This document shows, one piece after another, positions 41,258 to 48,551 of a DNA stretch of 57,489 nucleotides (position 1 is the stretch's first letter; each line of letters opens with the position of its first letter). Location: positions 1 to 57,489 of the forward strand of contig JALOCA010000021.1 of assembly GCA_023227965.1 (NCBI GenBank), given 5' to 3'. Both the position numbers and the translations under genes were made by a program. This DNA comes from Lentimicrobiaceae bacterium (GTDB lineage Bacteria; Bacteroidota; Bacteroidia; Bacteroidales; JALOCA01). Below the pieces are notes generated by a model that ran no database searches, was not told the DNA's origin, and saw only the letters and a list, made by a program, of their open reading frames with translations.

Positions 41258-43159
41258 ATGACTGCAGAACCCGGTAAAATTCTTTCTGCCATTGATTCTC
41301 CCTACCAACTGCGAAAGCTGAAAAAGAGCGAACTACCTGCTTTATGTGAAGAAATACGTACGTATATTATTGAAGTCATTTCTAAGAATCCGGGACATCT
41401 TGGTGCGAACCTTGGCACTGTGGAACTGGCAGTTGCATTACATTACGTATTTAATACACCTGACGACAAACTGGTTTGGGACGTAGGTCATCAGGCGTAT
41501 GCACATAAAATAATTACCGGCAGGCGCGATGCCTTTGTAACCAACCGTACTTACCAGGGAATTTCCGGTTTTCCGCGGATGAGCGAGAGCGAATACGATG
41601 CTTTCGGCGTCGGACACTCCTCCACTTCCATTTCGGCAGTGCTGGGAATGGCTATAGCTTCCAAACTGGAAGGAAACACAAAGCGCCAGCATATTGCAGT
41701 GATAGGCGATGGTTCCATGACGGGAGGCATGGCGATGGAAGCATTGAATAATGCAGGCGTTTCCAACACCAACATCCTCGTTATCCTGAATGATAATGGC
41801 ATTTCCATTGATGAAAGCGTAGGAGCACTGAAAGAATACCTCACCGATATTGTTACCTCACGAACTTATAACCGCATCCGTAACAAGATTTGGCAAATAC
41901 TGGGTGGCGGAAGCAAATACGGCGAAAACACACGCGACATCGTAAAACAAATGGGGAATGCGATAAAATCTACCATTTTTAAAAAAAGTAACCTTTTCGA
42001 AGCTTTGAAATTCCGGTACTTTGGCCCTGTTGATGGCAACGACGTGTTGCGTATGACCGAAGTACTAAACGACATGAAACGTATACAGGGGCCCAAGCTC
42101 CTACATTGCATAACCACCAAGGGAAAAGGATTGGAATTAGCCGAAAAAAACCAGACAACCTACCATGCCCCGGGTATTTTTGATAAAGATACCGGCGAAA
42201 TCATCGAATCGCAATGTCTTGGTAAACTTTCGCCCAAATATCAAACCGTATTCGGACTGACGATAATTGAACTGGCTGAGAAAAATCCGAAAATTGTCGC
42301 CATAACACCGGCTATGCCTACGGGATGTTCGCTTAACCTGATGATGGAAAAGATGCCCGAGCGTGTTTTTGATGTAGGCATTGCCGAACAACACGCCGTT
42401 ACCTTCTCTGCCGGGCTGGCAACACAGGGATTCGTTCCTTTTTGCAATATCTATTCCACATTTATGCAGCGGAGCTACGACCAGTTGATACACGACGTAG
42501 CCTTGCAGAAACTGCATGTAGTGTTCTGTCTCGACCGTGGAGGACTGGTAGGCGAAGACGGAGCCACTCACCATGGCTGTTTCGATTTGGCTTACCTTCG
42601 CCCCATCCCCAACCTGATAATAGCGGCTCCGATGAATGAAGAGGAACTACGCAACATGCTATTTACTGCCCAAACGGATGGGAAAGGCACCTTTGTGATA
42701 CGTTATCCGCGCGGAAGAGGCGTAATGCCCGAATGGAAAACTCCTTTTAAAGAAATAGAAACCGGGAAAGGAAGAAAGCTGATAAACGGAGAAAAAACAG
42801 CCATAATATCCATAGGACATCCCGGAAATTTCGTTACTGAAGCACTGAAGTCTCTTGAAAAAGAAAATATTCGTCCGGCACATTACGACATTCGTTTCCT
42901 GAAGCCCATAGACGAAGCATTGCTACACGAAGTATTTCAAAATTTCAGTAAGGTGATAACCATTGAAGACGGCGCAATCATTGGCGGGCTGGGAAGCGCA
43001 GTGATGGAATTTGCTGCCGGTAACCACTATTCTGTCCCGGTTCGGCGCCTCGGCATCCCCGATCGTTTTATCGAACAGGGAACTCCCGAACAACTTTACC
43101 ACGAATGTGGTTTCGATGCCGAAGGCATTGCCGAGGCTGTGCGGGAATGTTTTCAATAG
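41258..43159 (+). CDS. dxs: 1-deoxy-D-xylulose-5-phosphate synthase
   Basis: This 633-residue TPP-dependent enzyme makes DXP from pyruvate and glyceraldehyde 3-phosphate, the first step of the MEP isoprenoid pathway. Motifs: NPGHLGANLGTVELAVALHY, WDVGHQAYAHKI, the TPP-binding GDGSMTGGMAMEALNNA, VFDVGIAEQHAVTFSAGLA, DRGGLVGEDGATHHGCFDL and a C-terminal transketolase domain ending IPDRFIEQGTPEQLYHECGFD. The pathway ends in the Fe-S enzymes IspG and IspH, which makes a site next to suf sensible, though co-regulation is only inferred. The ATG at 41258 is chosen over the TTG at 41234. Confidence 0.96.
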   Translation: MTAEPGKILSAIDSPYQLRKLKKSELPALCEEIRTYIIEVISKNPGHLGANLGTVELAVALHYVFNTPDDKLVWDVGHQAYAHKIITGRRDAFVTNRTYQGISGFPRMSESEYDAFGVGHSSTSISAVLGMAIASKLEGNTKRQHIAVIGDGSMTGGMAMEALNNAGVSNTNILVILNDNGISIDESVGALKEYLTDIVTSRTYNRIRNKIWQILGGGSKYGENTRDIVKQMGNAIKSTIFKKSNLFEALKFRYFGPVDGNDVLRMTEVLNDMKRIQGPKLLHCITTKGKGLELAEKNQTTYHAPGIFDKDTGEIIESQCLGKLSPKYQTVFGLTIIELAEKNPKIVAITPAMPTGCSLNLMMEKMPERVFDVGIAEQHAVTFSAGLATQGFVPFCNIYSTFMQRSYDQLIHDVALQKLHVVFCLDRGGLVGEDGATHHGCFDLAYLRPIPNLIIAAPMNEEELRNMLFTAQTDGKGTFVIRYPRGRGVMPEWKTPFKEIETGKGRKLINGEKTAIISIGHPGNFVTEALKSLEKENIRPAHYDIRFLKPIDEALLHEVFQNFSKVITIEDGAIIGGLGSAVMEFAAGNHYSVPVRRLGIPDRFIEQGTPEQLYHECGFDAEGIAEAVRECFQ

Positions 43160-43191
43160 AACACGATTTTTAATTAAATTATAACACAACA

Positions 43192-43222
43192 GGGGCTGAA
43201 TTTCAGTCCCTATTTTAGTTTT
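43192..43222 (+). terminator. Intrinsic terminator after dxs
   Basis: GGGGCTGA ... TCAGTCCC forms a stem (one G-T pair) followed by TATTTTAGTTTT on the plus strand, 32 bp after the dxs stop. Confidence 0.75.
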
Positions 43223-43250
43223 ACATGGGGTAGATTCAATCTTTAGGCGC

Positions 43251-43526
43251 TTATTTTTTCTCTTTCCAATTCCACCAAAGCAGTTTCTCCTTCTCCCGCT
43301 GGTGTTCCTCTGTTTCTGCATAGTAAACGGCACAGCGAAACGCATACAACAGGCATCGGTCCTGTACCATCCCTGCCTTTTGGTTCGATAGTTCGTATAG
43401 TTTTTCCGGCGATTTACCTTTCAAATCGTCAATACTGCGGATATTGATATTCCACAGGTCGCTGGCAATGGATCGGCCTACACCGGGGATTTGCTGAAGT
43501 TGTTTTAGTTGATCGGGTTTGGTCAT
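43251..43526 (-). CDS. Helix-hairpin-helix protein, Cdd1/pathogenicity-locus type
   Basis: This 91-residue protein has an N-terminal helix-hairpin-helix fold (QLQQIPGVGRSIASDLWNIN) and a continuation typical of the Cdd1-like family (SIDDLKGKSPEKLYELSNQK, then DRCLLYAFRCAVYYAE). Such proteins are presumed to bind nucleic acid; function is not established. It converges with dxs and marks the edge of the accessory region. Confidence 0.85.
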   Translation of the reverse strand: MTKPDQLKQLQQIPGVGRSIASDLWNINIRSIDDLKGKSPEKLYELSNQKAGMVQDRCLLYAFRCAVYYAETEEHQREKEKLLWWNWKEKK

Positions 43527-43627
43527 AAAAAAATAGGAAAATTTTGGTTTGATTGGAAGGGATGAGCAGAATCCTGGTTAAACCGGTACCGCTCAGCCGG
43601 GTAGATGCTGTTGTATGCCGTTTGTTT

Positions 43628-44368
43628 TTATTTAAAAATCATTGGCACAAATATATATGCCCAAATATTATTCAAAGCGTGAAAAATCAAACTTGGATAA
43701 ATATTGTTAAATTTTACATAAAGAAAGCATGTCAAAATTGACCAAACTAACATATAAATTGTCAGCCCAGGCCCAAAAAATTGTAAATGAACTAATGCAA
43801 AAATAAGTGAACTTAAAGTAATTGTAACCCATTTACCCATTCGCTCTTTAAACATCTCTACAACATATCCGCGAAAAATAGTGTCTTCAGTTAGCGGAGC
43901 AAGAATTACTGCCGTCAAAACACCCCAATAAATATCTTGATTTTCTTTTTGTTGTACTGGAAAGGAAATTTCCCCCCCCCAATACATAGAAATATGCAGC
44001 AACTTGAGGAAACTTTCTATTAATGGATAGCAGAAGATTGCAATTGATACACAAACCAGAGAATAAATCAATCCTTTCCCAGAAATTGAGTATCTGTAAC
44101 CTGCCTTATGAAAGTTCAATCCTTTATGCTTTAGCAAAAGAAAATATATGGATACTGCAATTCCAGTTGAAAATGTATATAACAATAAAGAAAATATTCG
44201 ACCCTGAGAAATTCCTAAAAAGTTTTTAAATTCCAGAATTTCAGGTCTAATAAATTCGTAAGCAATTGTTGTCAGGACTATACCCATCGGGACTAAAATG
44301 AATATCCACCACACAGGTAATTTTTGGGAAGTTTCAGTTGATTTATTCATTTCATTTGTTTTTGTCAT
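43628..44368 (-). CDS. CPBP-family intramembrane metalloprotease
   Basis: This 246-residue membrane protein has about seven hydrophobic segments and the CPBP/Abi motifs: TEDTIFRGYVVE (motif 1), FALVHLQFF (motif 2, FxxxH) and SLIFHALNNIWAY (HxxxN). In most members motif 1 is EExxxR; here it is Glu-Asp, a conservative change next to the proposed catalytic glutamate, so activity is likely but less certain. Family members cleave substrates in the membrane, process CAAX-type or bacteriocin peptides, or act in immunity. It is the first of four same-strand accessory genes. An attC-like palindrome begins 8 bp upstream of its start. Confidence 0.88.
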   Translation of the reverse strand: MTKTNEMNKSTETSQKLPVWWIFILVPMGIVLTTIAYEFIRPEILEFKNFLGISQGRIFSLLLYTFSTGIAVSIYFLLLKHKGLNFHKAGYRYSISGKGLIYSLVCVSIAIFCYPLIESFLKLLHISMYWGGEISFPVQQKENQDIYWGVLTAVILAPLTEDTIFRGYVVEMFKERMGKWVTITLSSLIFALVHLQFFGPGLTIYMLVWSILTCFLYVKFNNIYPSLIFHALNNIWAYIFVPMIFK

Positions 44369-44375
44369 TTAAATG

Positions 44376-44471
44376 GCATAACGTTCCGGCGGTAAGTGTA
44401 GTTGGCAATTGTTGTGCTTTTTCGGCTTGCGACTGCCTATTTGCCAATTACACTTGACCGCTTGTTAGCCA
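44376..44471 (-). other. attC-like palindromic recombination site between CPBP and aquaporin genes
   Basis: Read on the minus strand, the site runs GGCTAAC ... GTTATGCC. Between these core boxes lies a long imperfect inverted repeat: GCGGTCAAGTGTAATTGGCA pairs with TGCCAACTACACTTACCGC with one unpaired C, and a ~30-base loop lies in the middle. Terminal AAC/GTT boxes, long imperfect arms with an extrahelical base, and placement filling the gap exactly (8 bp from one start codon, 6 bp from the next stop) are the features of integron attC sites. No integron integrase is in the window. A strong intergenic hairpin of other origin is the alternative. Confidence 0.5.
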
Positions 44472-44477
44472 TTGTTT

Positions 44478-45164
44478 TTATTCTTTTTCTGGTGATATTA
44501 TTTTATAAACGATTCCAGCTAATATTGCACCAACAATTGGAGCAACCCAAAACAACCATAATTGACTTAACGCCCAGTCACCTGCAAATAATGCTTGACT
44601 AGTACTTCTTGCAGGATTTACAGAAGTATTTGTTACAGGAATGCTTATTAAGTGAATAAGAGTTAATCCTAAACCGATTGCCAATCCCGCTAATCCTTTA
44701 GGCGCTTTTGAATGTGTCGCACCTAGAATAATTATCAAAAACATAAAAGTCATTACAATTTCTGTTACTAATGCAGCAAGCATACTATATCCTCCAGGTG
44801 AATGTTCTCCATAGCCATTTGCGGCAAATCCACCAATTTCAAACCCTGTCTTTCCACTTGCAATAATGTAAAGGATGCCAGCTCCGGCAATAGCTCCCAA
44901 TACTTGGGCCGCAATGTAGGGAAGAACCTCTTTCTTGTCAAAACGACCACCAATCCAAAGTCCGATAGAAACAGCGGGGTTAAGGTGGCAACCTGAAATG
45001 TGTCCGATAGCATATGCCATTGTCACTACAGTTAAGCCAAAAGCTATTGCAACACCTACAAATCCAATTCCCAATTCAGGATATGCTGCCGCTAAAACGG
45101 CACTTCCGCAACCTCCAAGTACTAACCATAAGGTTCCGATAAATTCTGCTACTAATTTTTTCAT
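44478..45164 (-). CDS. aqpZ: Aquaporin Z-like MIP channel
   Basis: This 228-residue MIP channel has six hydrophobic helices and both NPA boxes: HISGCHLNPAVSIGLWIGGRF and NTSVNPARSTSQALF. The N-terminus MKKLVAEFIGTLWLVLGGCG and the length match AqpZ, and the arginine after the second NPA box (NPARS) is the selectivity-filter arginine. The filter looks water-specific (His and Cys-type neighbours) rather than glycerol-type. It conducts water across the inner membrane. It sits between the attC-like site and a 154-bp repeat, on the same strand as its accessory neighbours. Confidence 0.95.
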   Translation of the reverse strand: MKKLVAEFIGTLWLVLGGCGSAVLAAAYPELGIGFVGVAIAFGLTVVTMAYAIGHISGCHLNPAVSIGLWIGGRFDKKEVLPYIAAQVLGAIAGAGILYIIASGKTGFEIGGFAANGYGEHSPGGYSMLAALVTEIVMTFMFLIIILGATHSKAPKGLAGLAIGLGLTLIHLISIPVTNTSVNPARSTSQALFAGDWALSQLWLFWVAPIVGAILAGIVYKIISPEKE

Positions 45165-45248
45165 TTTCTCTCTGTTTTTAGGTTATTATTTAAAATTGTC
45201 TGTTTTACTAAAATTCTGACTAACGTTTGAGTGTATATGCCGTAATGA

Positions 45249-45402
45249 ATTGCGGGTTGCTTTCCTGCCGAGCCACACCACCCCGCTTATCAGAATTCCC
45301 AATCCCATTCGGTACTTTATAAAGTTTGTAATTTTTAGTTTTCATTTATTTTATATTGCCTTCAATGCTTTTTACTTTATTATTCTGCGGAATTGCAAAT
45401 TC
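45249..45402 (+). repeat. 154-bp direct repeat A, copy 1
   Basis: From ATTGCGGGTTGCTTTCCTG to GCGGAATTGCAAATTC. It differs from the copy at 46203-46356 at about two positions. A third, partial copy is at 46619-46754. Copies 1 and 2 flank the exported-protein gene at 45457-46074. Two plus-strand frames inside the copies are by-products of the repeat. Confidence 0.85.
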
Positions 45403-45456
45403 TGCTCAGCGGAGAATTTCAAACCTTATTTATAAAAACATTATTTCGATACGCTA

Positions 45457-46074
45457 TCAGAAAGCAGTGGTCGCCAGATATAATCCGAAATAGGATAATG
45501 CTATAACGGCTGAGGCTAATTCCAAATCCATCAGTAGCCCATTTCCATACGACTCCCACACCTTGCTGTTTTTAATTCTTTTTGCCTGAAGCTTATAAGT
45601 TTCCTGATATAACTTACTATTTTTATATGAATTATCAGGCATATTCAAATTTATTTCCAAAGGACTTTTTTTTGTTATTATTATAGCAGGTATCAACCCA
45701 AAAGCCGGACCGGCAACAAAAGATGTCCAGAAAGTTCCTTTAGCAGCTTTTTTGTACATATTGTAATGTTTACAGGCATCAATTGCGGCATGTTTGCTGG
45801 TATCGTTTTCAAAAAATTTCTTATCAATTTTCAAAAAATATTTATCCGAAACGCCATAAATGTTACCATACATTTTTACGTAATCTACTTCATCGGTCAG
45901 CATTGATTTATAGCGTCTGTCTTTTTTCTTAACGGTATATTTCAACTCAGCTTTTTTAATTTTAATTTTATAAAATTTAATTACAGTATCCTTTCGGGCT
46001 AAATAAATTTCATTTTGTGAAATGGCAGGGAAAAACAATACTGTTAAAATAAAAAAAATCAAAAATTTTTTCAT
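45457..46074 (-). CDS. Exported protein of unknown function
   Basis: This 205-residue protein has a signal peptide (MKKFLIFFILTVLFFPAISQ). The mature part is Lys/Tyr-rich with a short domain (IYLARKDTVIKFYKIKIKKA ... DYVKMYGNIYGVSDKYFLKI), then two or three hydrophobic stretches (TFWTSFVAGPAFGLIPAIII and, at the end, ASAVIALSYFGLYLATTAF). It may be an envelope membrane protein. No family is recognised. It is bracketed by 154-bp direct repeats, which suggests it was inserted or duplicated as a unit. Confidence 0.7.
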   Translation of the reverse strand: MKKFLIFFILTVLFFPAISQNEIYLARKDTVIKFYKIKIKKAELKYTVKKKDRRYKSMLTDEVDYVKMYGNIYGVSDKYFLKIDKKFFENDTSKHAAIDACKHYNMYKKAAKGTFWTSFVAGPAFGLIPAIIITKKSPLEINLNMPDNSYKNSKLYQETYKLQAKRIKNSKVWESYGNGLLMDLELASAVIALSYFGLYLATTAF

Positions 46075-46202
46075 CCGTAAACAATTTATTAAGTTAAAAT
46101 AATATCAGCATATTAAAAACAGATAAGAAGTTGAAATTTTATCCGCGTACTCAAAGTACATGTGTTTGTACTTATCTGGTTGATGTCAGTTTCATAAGCG
46201 GG

Positions 46203-46356
46203 ATTGCGGGTTGCTTTCCTGTCGAGCCACACCGCCCCGCTTATCAGAATTCCCAATCCCATTCGGTACTTTATAAAGTTTGTAATTTTTAGTTTTCATT
46301 TATTTTATATTGCCTTCAATGCTTTTTACTTTATTATTCTGCGGAATTGCAAATTC
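46203..46356 (+). repeat. 154-bp direct repeat A, copy 2
   Basis: Same sequence as copy 1 apart from about two substitutions, in the same orientation, on the other side of the exported-protein gene. It runs directly into the paired hairpins at 46341-46390. Confidence 0.85.
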
Positions 46357-46390
46357 CGCATTGTTCCGAGCAGAATTACAAATTCTGCTC
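46341..46390. repeat. Two tandem perfect hairpins (REP-like pair)
   Basis: GCGGAATT-GCA-AATTCCGC (46341-46359) and GAGCAGAATT-ACA-AATTCTGCTC (46368-46390) are perfect stems with three-base loops, separated by ATTGTTCC. A related pair in opposite orientation lies at 49393-49439. This is the organisation of paired REP/BIME elements. Confidence 0.7.
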
Positions 46391-46444
46391 AGCCGGGTGG
46401 TCAGCCCCTTGGCTTTCGCAGACCGTTTTGGTTTTAAACTTTCC

Positions 46445-46560
46445 CATAACGATTGTGTAACCCCCATATGCCAGTTATTTCGTACTTAGCTATTGTTTTT
46501 TCTCTCACAAATTTTATAAATACCTAAATTCTCTAACTGGCTTTTTCCAAATCTTCAAAT
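46445..46560 (+). repeat. ~113-bp direct repeat B, copy 1
   Basis: From CATAACGATTGTGTAACCCCC to TTTTCCAAATCTTCAAAT. It is nearly identical to 47566-47678 except for a 3-base insertion. Each copy contains the inverted pair GCCAGTTA/TAACTGGC. The two copies bracket the UDG-like gene. Confidence 0.85.
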
Positions 46561-46618
46561 CACCGCATTTTCAAATTAGCTAATCAAAATCTGCAATCTC
46601 TTAATTCGGTTCCGGTTC

Positions 46619-46754
46619 GCCCCGCTTATCAGAATTCTCAATCCCATTCGGTACTTAATAAAGTTTGTAATTTTTAGTTTTCATTTATTTTATGTTGCCC
46701 TCAATGCTTTTTGCTTTATTATTCTGCAAAATTACAAATTCTGCTCAGCGGAGA
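46619..46754 (+). repeat. Direct repeat A, partial and more diverged copy 3
   Basis: It begins inside the repeat at CGCCCCGCTTATCAGAATTC and continues to GCTCAGCGGAGA, with several substitutions relative to copies 1 and 2. Confidence 0.8.
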
Positions 46755-46756
46755 TA

Positions 46757-46825
46757 AAACCAACTTGCGTGGTAGACTGTTGGCGACTTGCTGCTGCCCG
46801 CTTGGCATATCGGCGTTTGTTATGC
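46757..46825 (-). other. Possible attC half-site at the end of the UDG-like gene
   Basis: On the minus strand GCATAACAAACGCC (46825-46812) begins at the stop codon of the UDG-like gene. GCATAAC is an R''-type core box, and TAACAAACGCC is, from memory, how Vibrio cholerae repeats begin. The matching distal half is not clear and may have been replaced by repeat A copy 3. Confidence 0.35.
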
Positions 46826-47530
46826 ACCGTTTATTCTATTCATTATTCCATTTATCACTATTGGAGGAATAGTATATTGGCTAATCTCCATTTGTCTATT
46901 ATTTGCAACAAAATAGCAGTTTTGATAATTCCTTAAATCTTCAACTAAATTAAACCAATTACGAACTGATCGACTAATTAAAATCAGTTTATTTTTATGA
47001 ATCGCATTTCGAATGAGATTAACTGTATAATCAATGGAGGTCAACCAAAGATTATTATTAATAAATCTACTGTTAAATTGTCTTGTATGGTATCCATAAA
47101 TTTCAATTGCAAAGAAACTTGAAGCAAATAATTGCCTATCAATGTTTAAATGCGTAATAATTGGATTTAAACATCTATTCCACCATCTATAGCCTTCTGT
47201 ATGTTCAAAATCTGGATTCAAATAAAGAAATGGATAATTATTAAGATTGTGGTTTAAATTATTAATAGAGGCATCAATAAAATGTTCTCCAAGATTATTT
47301 AATTCTAATTCTTCATTATCAGCTGTTCTCCCAGGATTTGCTAATAAAAAATAAATTTGTGCCTCAATATTTCCAATAAATGGTTCAGGTATATATCTTA
47401 AATCAACATAATTCTCATTTTCCGAATCATTTTCATAGTCATCATTATTCTGGATTATATTATCATGGTCAATATCTAGATAATAATTTCCTTCTGAATG
47501 AATTAAATTTATCCAAGGATTCTCTTCCAT
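46820..47530 (-). CDS. Uracil-DNA-glycosylase-superfamily-like protein of unknown function
   Basis: This 236-residue soluble protein has no signal peptide. After an acidic, Asn/Asp-rich N-terminus comes EPFIGNIEAQIYFLLANPGR, which resembles the first motif of a uracil-DNA-glycosylase-like fold (P-x-P-F-x-G-N-x-x-A-x-x-x-x-L-x-x-N-P-G). EGYRWWNRCLNPII, FFAIEIYGYHTRQF and KLILISRSVRNWF follow, with a spacing I associate with an uncharacterised UDG-like family. Catalytic activity is not established. The stop codon lies within a GCATAAC box, and a GTTATGC box (minus strand) lies 34 bp before the start, so the gene has cassette-like borders. Confidence 0.65.
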   Translation of the reverse strand: MEENPWINLIHSEGNYYLDIDHDNIIQNNDDYENDSENENYVDLRYIPEPFIGNIEAQIYFLLANPGRTADNEELELNNLGEHFIDASINNLNHNLNNYPFLYLNPDFEHTEGYRWWNRCLNPIITHLNIDRQLFASSFFAIEIYGYHTRQFNSRFINNNLWLTSIDYTVNLIRNAIHKNKLILISRSVRNWFNLVEDLRNYQNCYFVANNRQMEISQYTIPPIVINGIMNRINGA

Positions 47531-47565
47531 ACTTTTTACTTATTTTATTGTCTTGTTAAATGGTG

Positions 47566-47678
47566 CATAACGATTGTGTAACCCCCAGCCAGTTATTTCG
47601 TACTTAGCTATTGTTTTTTCTCTCACAAATTTTATAAATACCTAAATTCTCTAACTGGCTTTTTCCAAATCTTCAAAT
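47566..47678 (+). repeat. ~113-bp direct repeat B, copy 2
   Basis: CATAACGATTGTGTAACCCCC ... CTTCAAAT, matching 46445-46560. It lies just upstream of the UDG-like gene. Confidence 0.85.
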
Positions 47679-47735
47679 TTTCACATTAGCACATTAACTA
47701 ATTTACTAATTAGCTAATTAAAAATCTGCAATTTC

Positions 47736-48419
47736 TTATTTCGTTTCTGGTTCACCCTTCTTCTTCGGTTTCCTTGTTGCCGAATTCACTATCACCCTTG
47801 CCGTTTTGTATTTGGTGTAAACATCCGGGTTTTTGCGGCGGATGGTTTCTACCAGTGCATCCATTTTTGTCAGTATGGTATCCGCTGCATCGGTTTCTGC
47901 ATCTAAGTTTACGTTAGCCACCTTTTTGATGCCAATATTCTCGCGGCTTTTGGGTATCAGTTTTTCGAATGTTTTGATCTTTTCTTTTAATGCGGTAAGC
48001 ATTTCTAAGGTAAGTCCAAAATCCTTCAGTTTATCTGTAATTTCTTCGATGATGCCAATTATCTGGCGGCAACGACTGACAAAAAGGGTATCGGCAGTTT
48101 CCCGCAAAGCGCTGGGTGTAAAGTGAATTCTGTTTATCAGGTCATCATCGTTATTAATGGTAGCCCAGCCTTCGGCAAACGACATATATTCGCATACATC
48201 ATCGGTTATTTCGCCTTTCAGCCTTTTTTTGTCGGGACCTACAGGTATAATTTTTATATCTGCCGCATCCAACTTTACGTTTATCTCCGTAAGGATACCT
48301 TTGAATTGGGTATGTTTGTCCTGGAAGCCCGGTATAGTATTTAATACCTCGCTGTTTTCGTCGGCAACGCCGTTAGTTGCCATAAACATACGGCACTTGT
48401 CAATAGTAATAGCCTTCAT
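47736..48419 (-). CDS. Unknown helical protein beside a 21-bp repeat array
   Basis: This 227-residue soluble protein has no signal peptide or membrane segment. It is predicted to be mostly helical from its composition: charged heptad-like stretches such as RQIIGIIEEITDKLKDFGL and LTALKEKIKTFEKLIP suggest coiled coil. The N-terminus is MKAITIDKCRMFMATNGVAD and the C-terminus is basic (RKPKKKGEPETK). It resembles hypothetical proteins that I have seen in several copies in Bacteroidetes genomes, of unknown role. The long 21-bp-period repeat array begins about 130 bp upstream of its start codon, on its promoter side. Confidence 0.75.
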   Translation of the reverse strand: MKAITIDKCRMFMATNGVADENSEVLNTIPGFQDKHTQFKGILTEINVKLDAADIKIIPVGPDKKRLKGEITDDVCEYMSFAEGWATINNDDDLINRIHFTPSALRETADTLFVSRCRQIIGIIEEITDKLKDFGLTLEMLTALKEKIKTFEKLIPKSRENIGIKKVANVNLDAETDAADTILTKMDALVETIRRKNPDVYTKYKTARVIVNSATRKPKKKGEPETK

Positions 48420-48551
48420 TTTTTATAGTTTTTAATGTATAATTATCGTACTAATCAATTAGTTTTCAAATTTTTTGTAAAGCATTGGGAATTTAAGCTG
48501 ATGATTCGGGAATTTTACCGGTTTACCGTTCATCCGGAAACATTAGCAGGG

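Noticed and set aside
45250..45435. Plus-strand frame starting with TTG within repeat A, recurring at 46204-46437
   Set aside because: The two frames look conserved only because the underlying 154-bp DNA repeat is nearly identical. There is no start signal, and the tails diverge as soon as the repeat ends.
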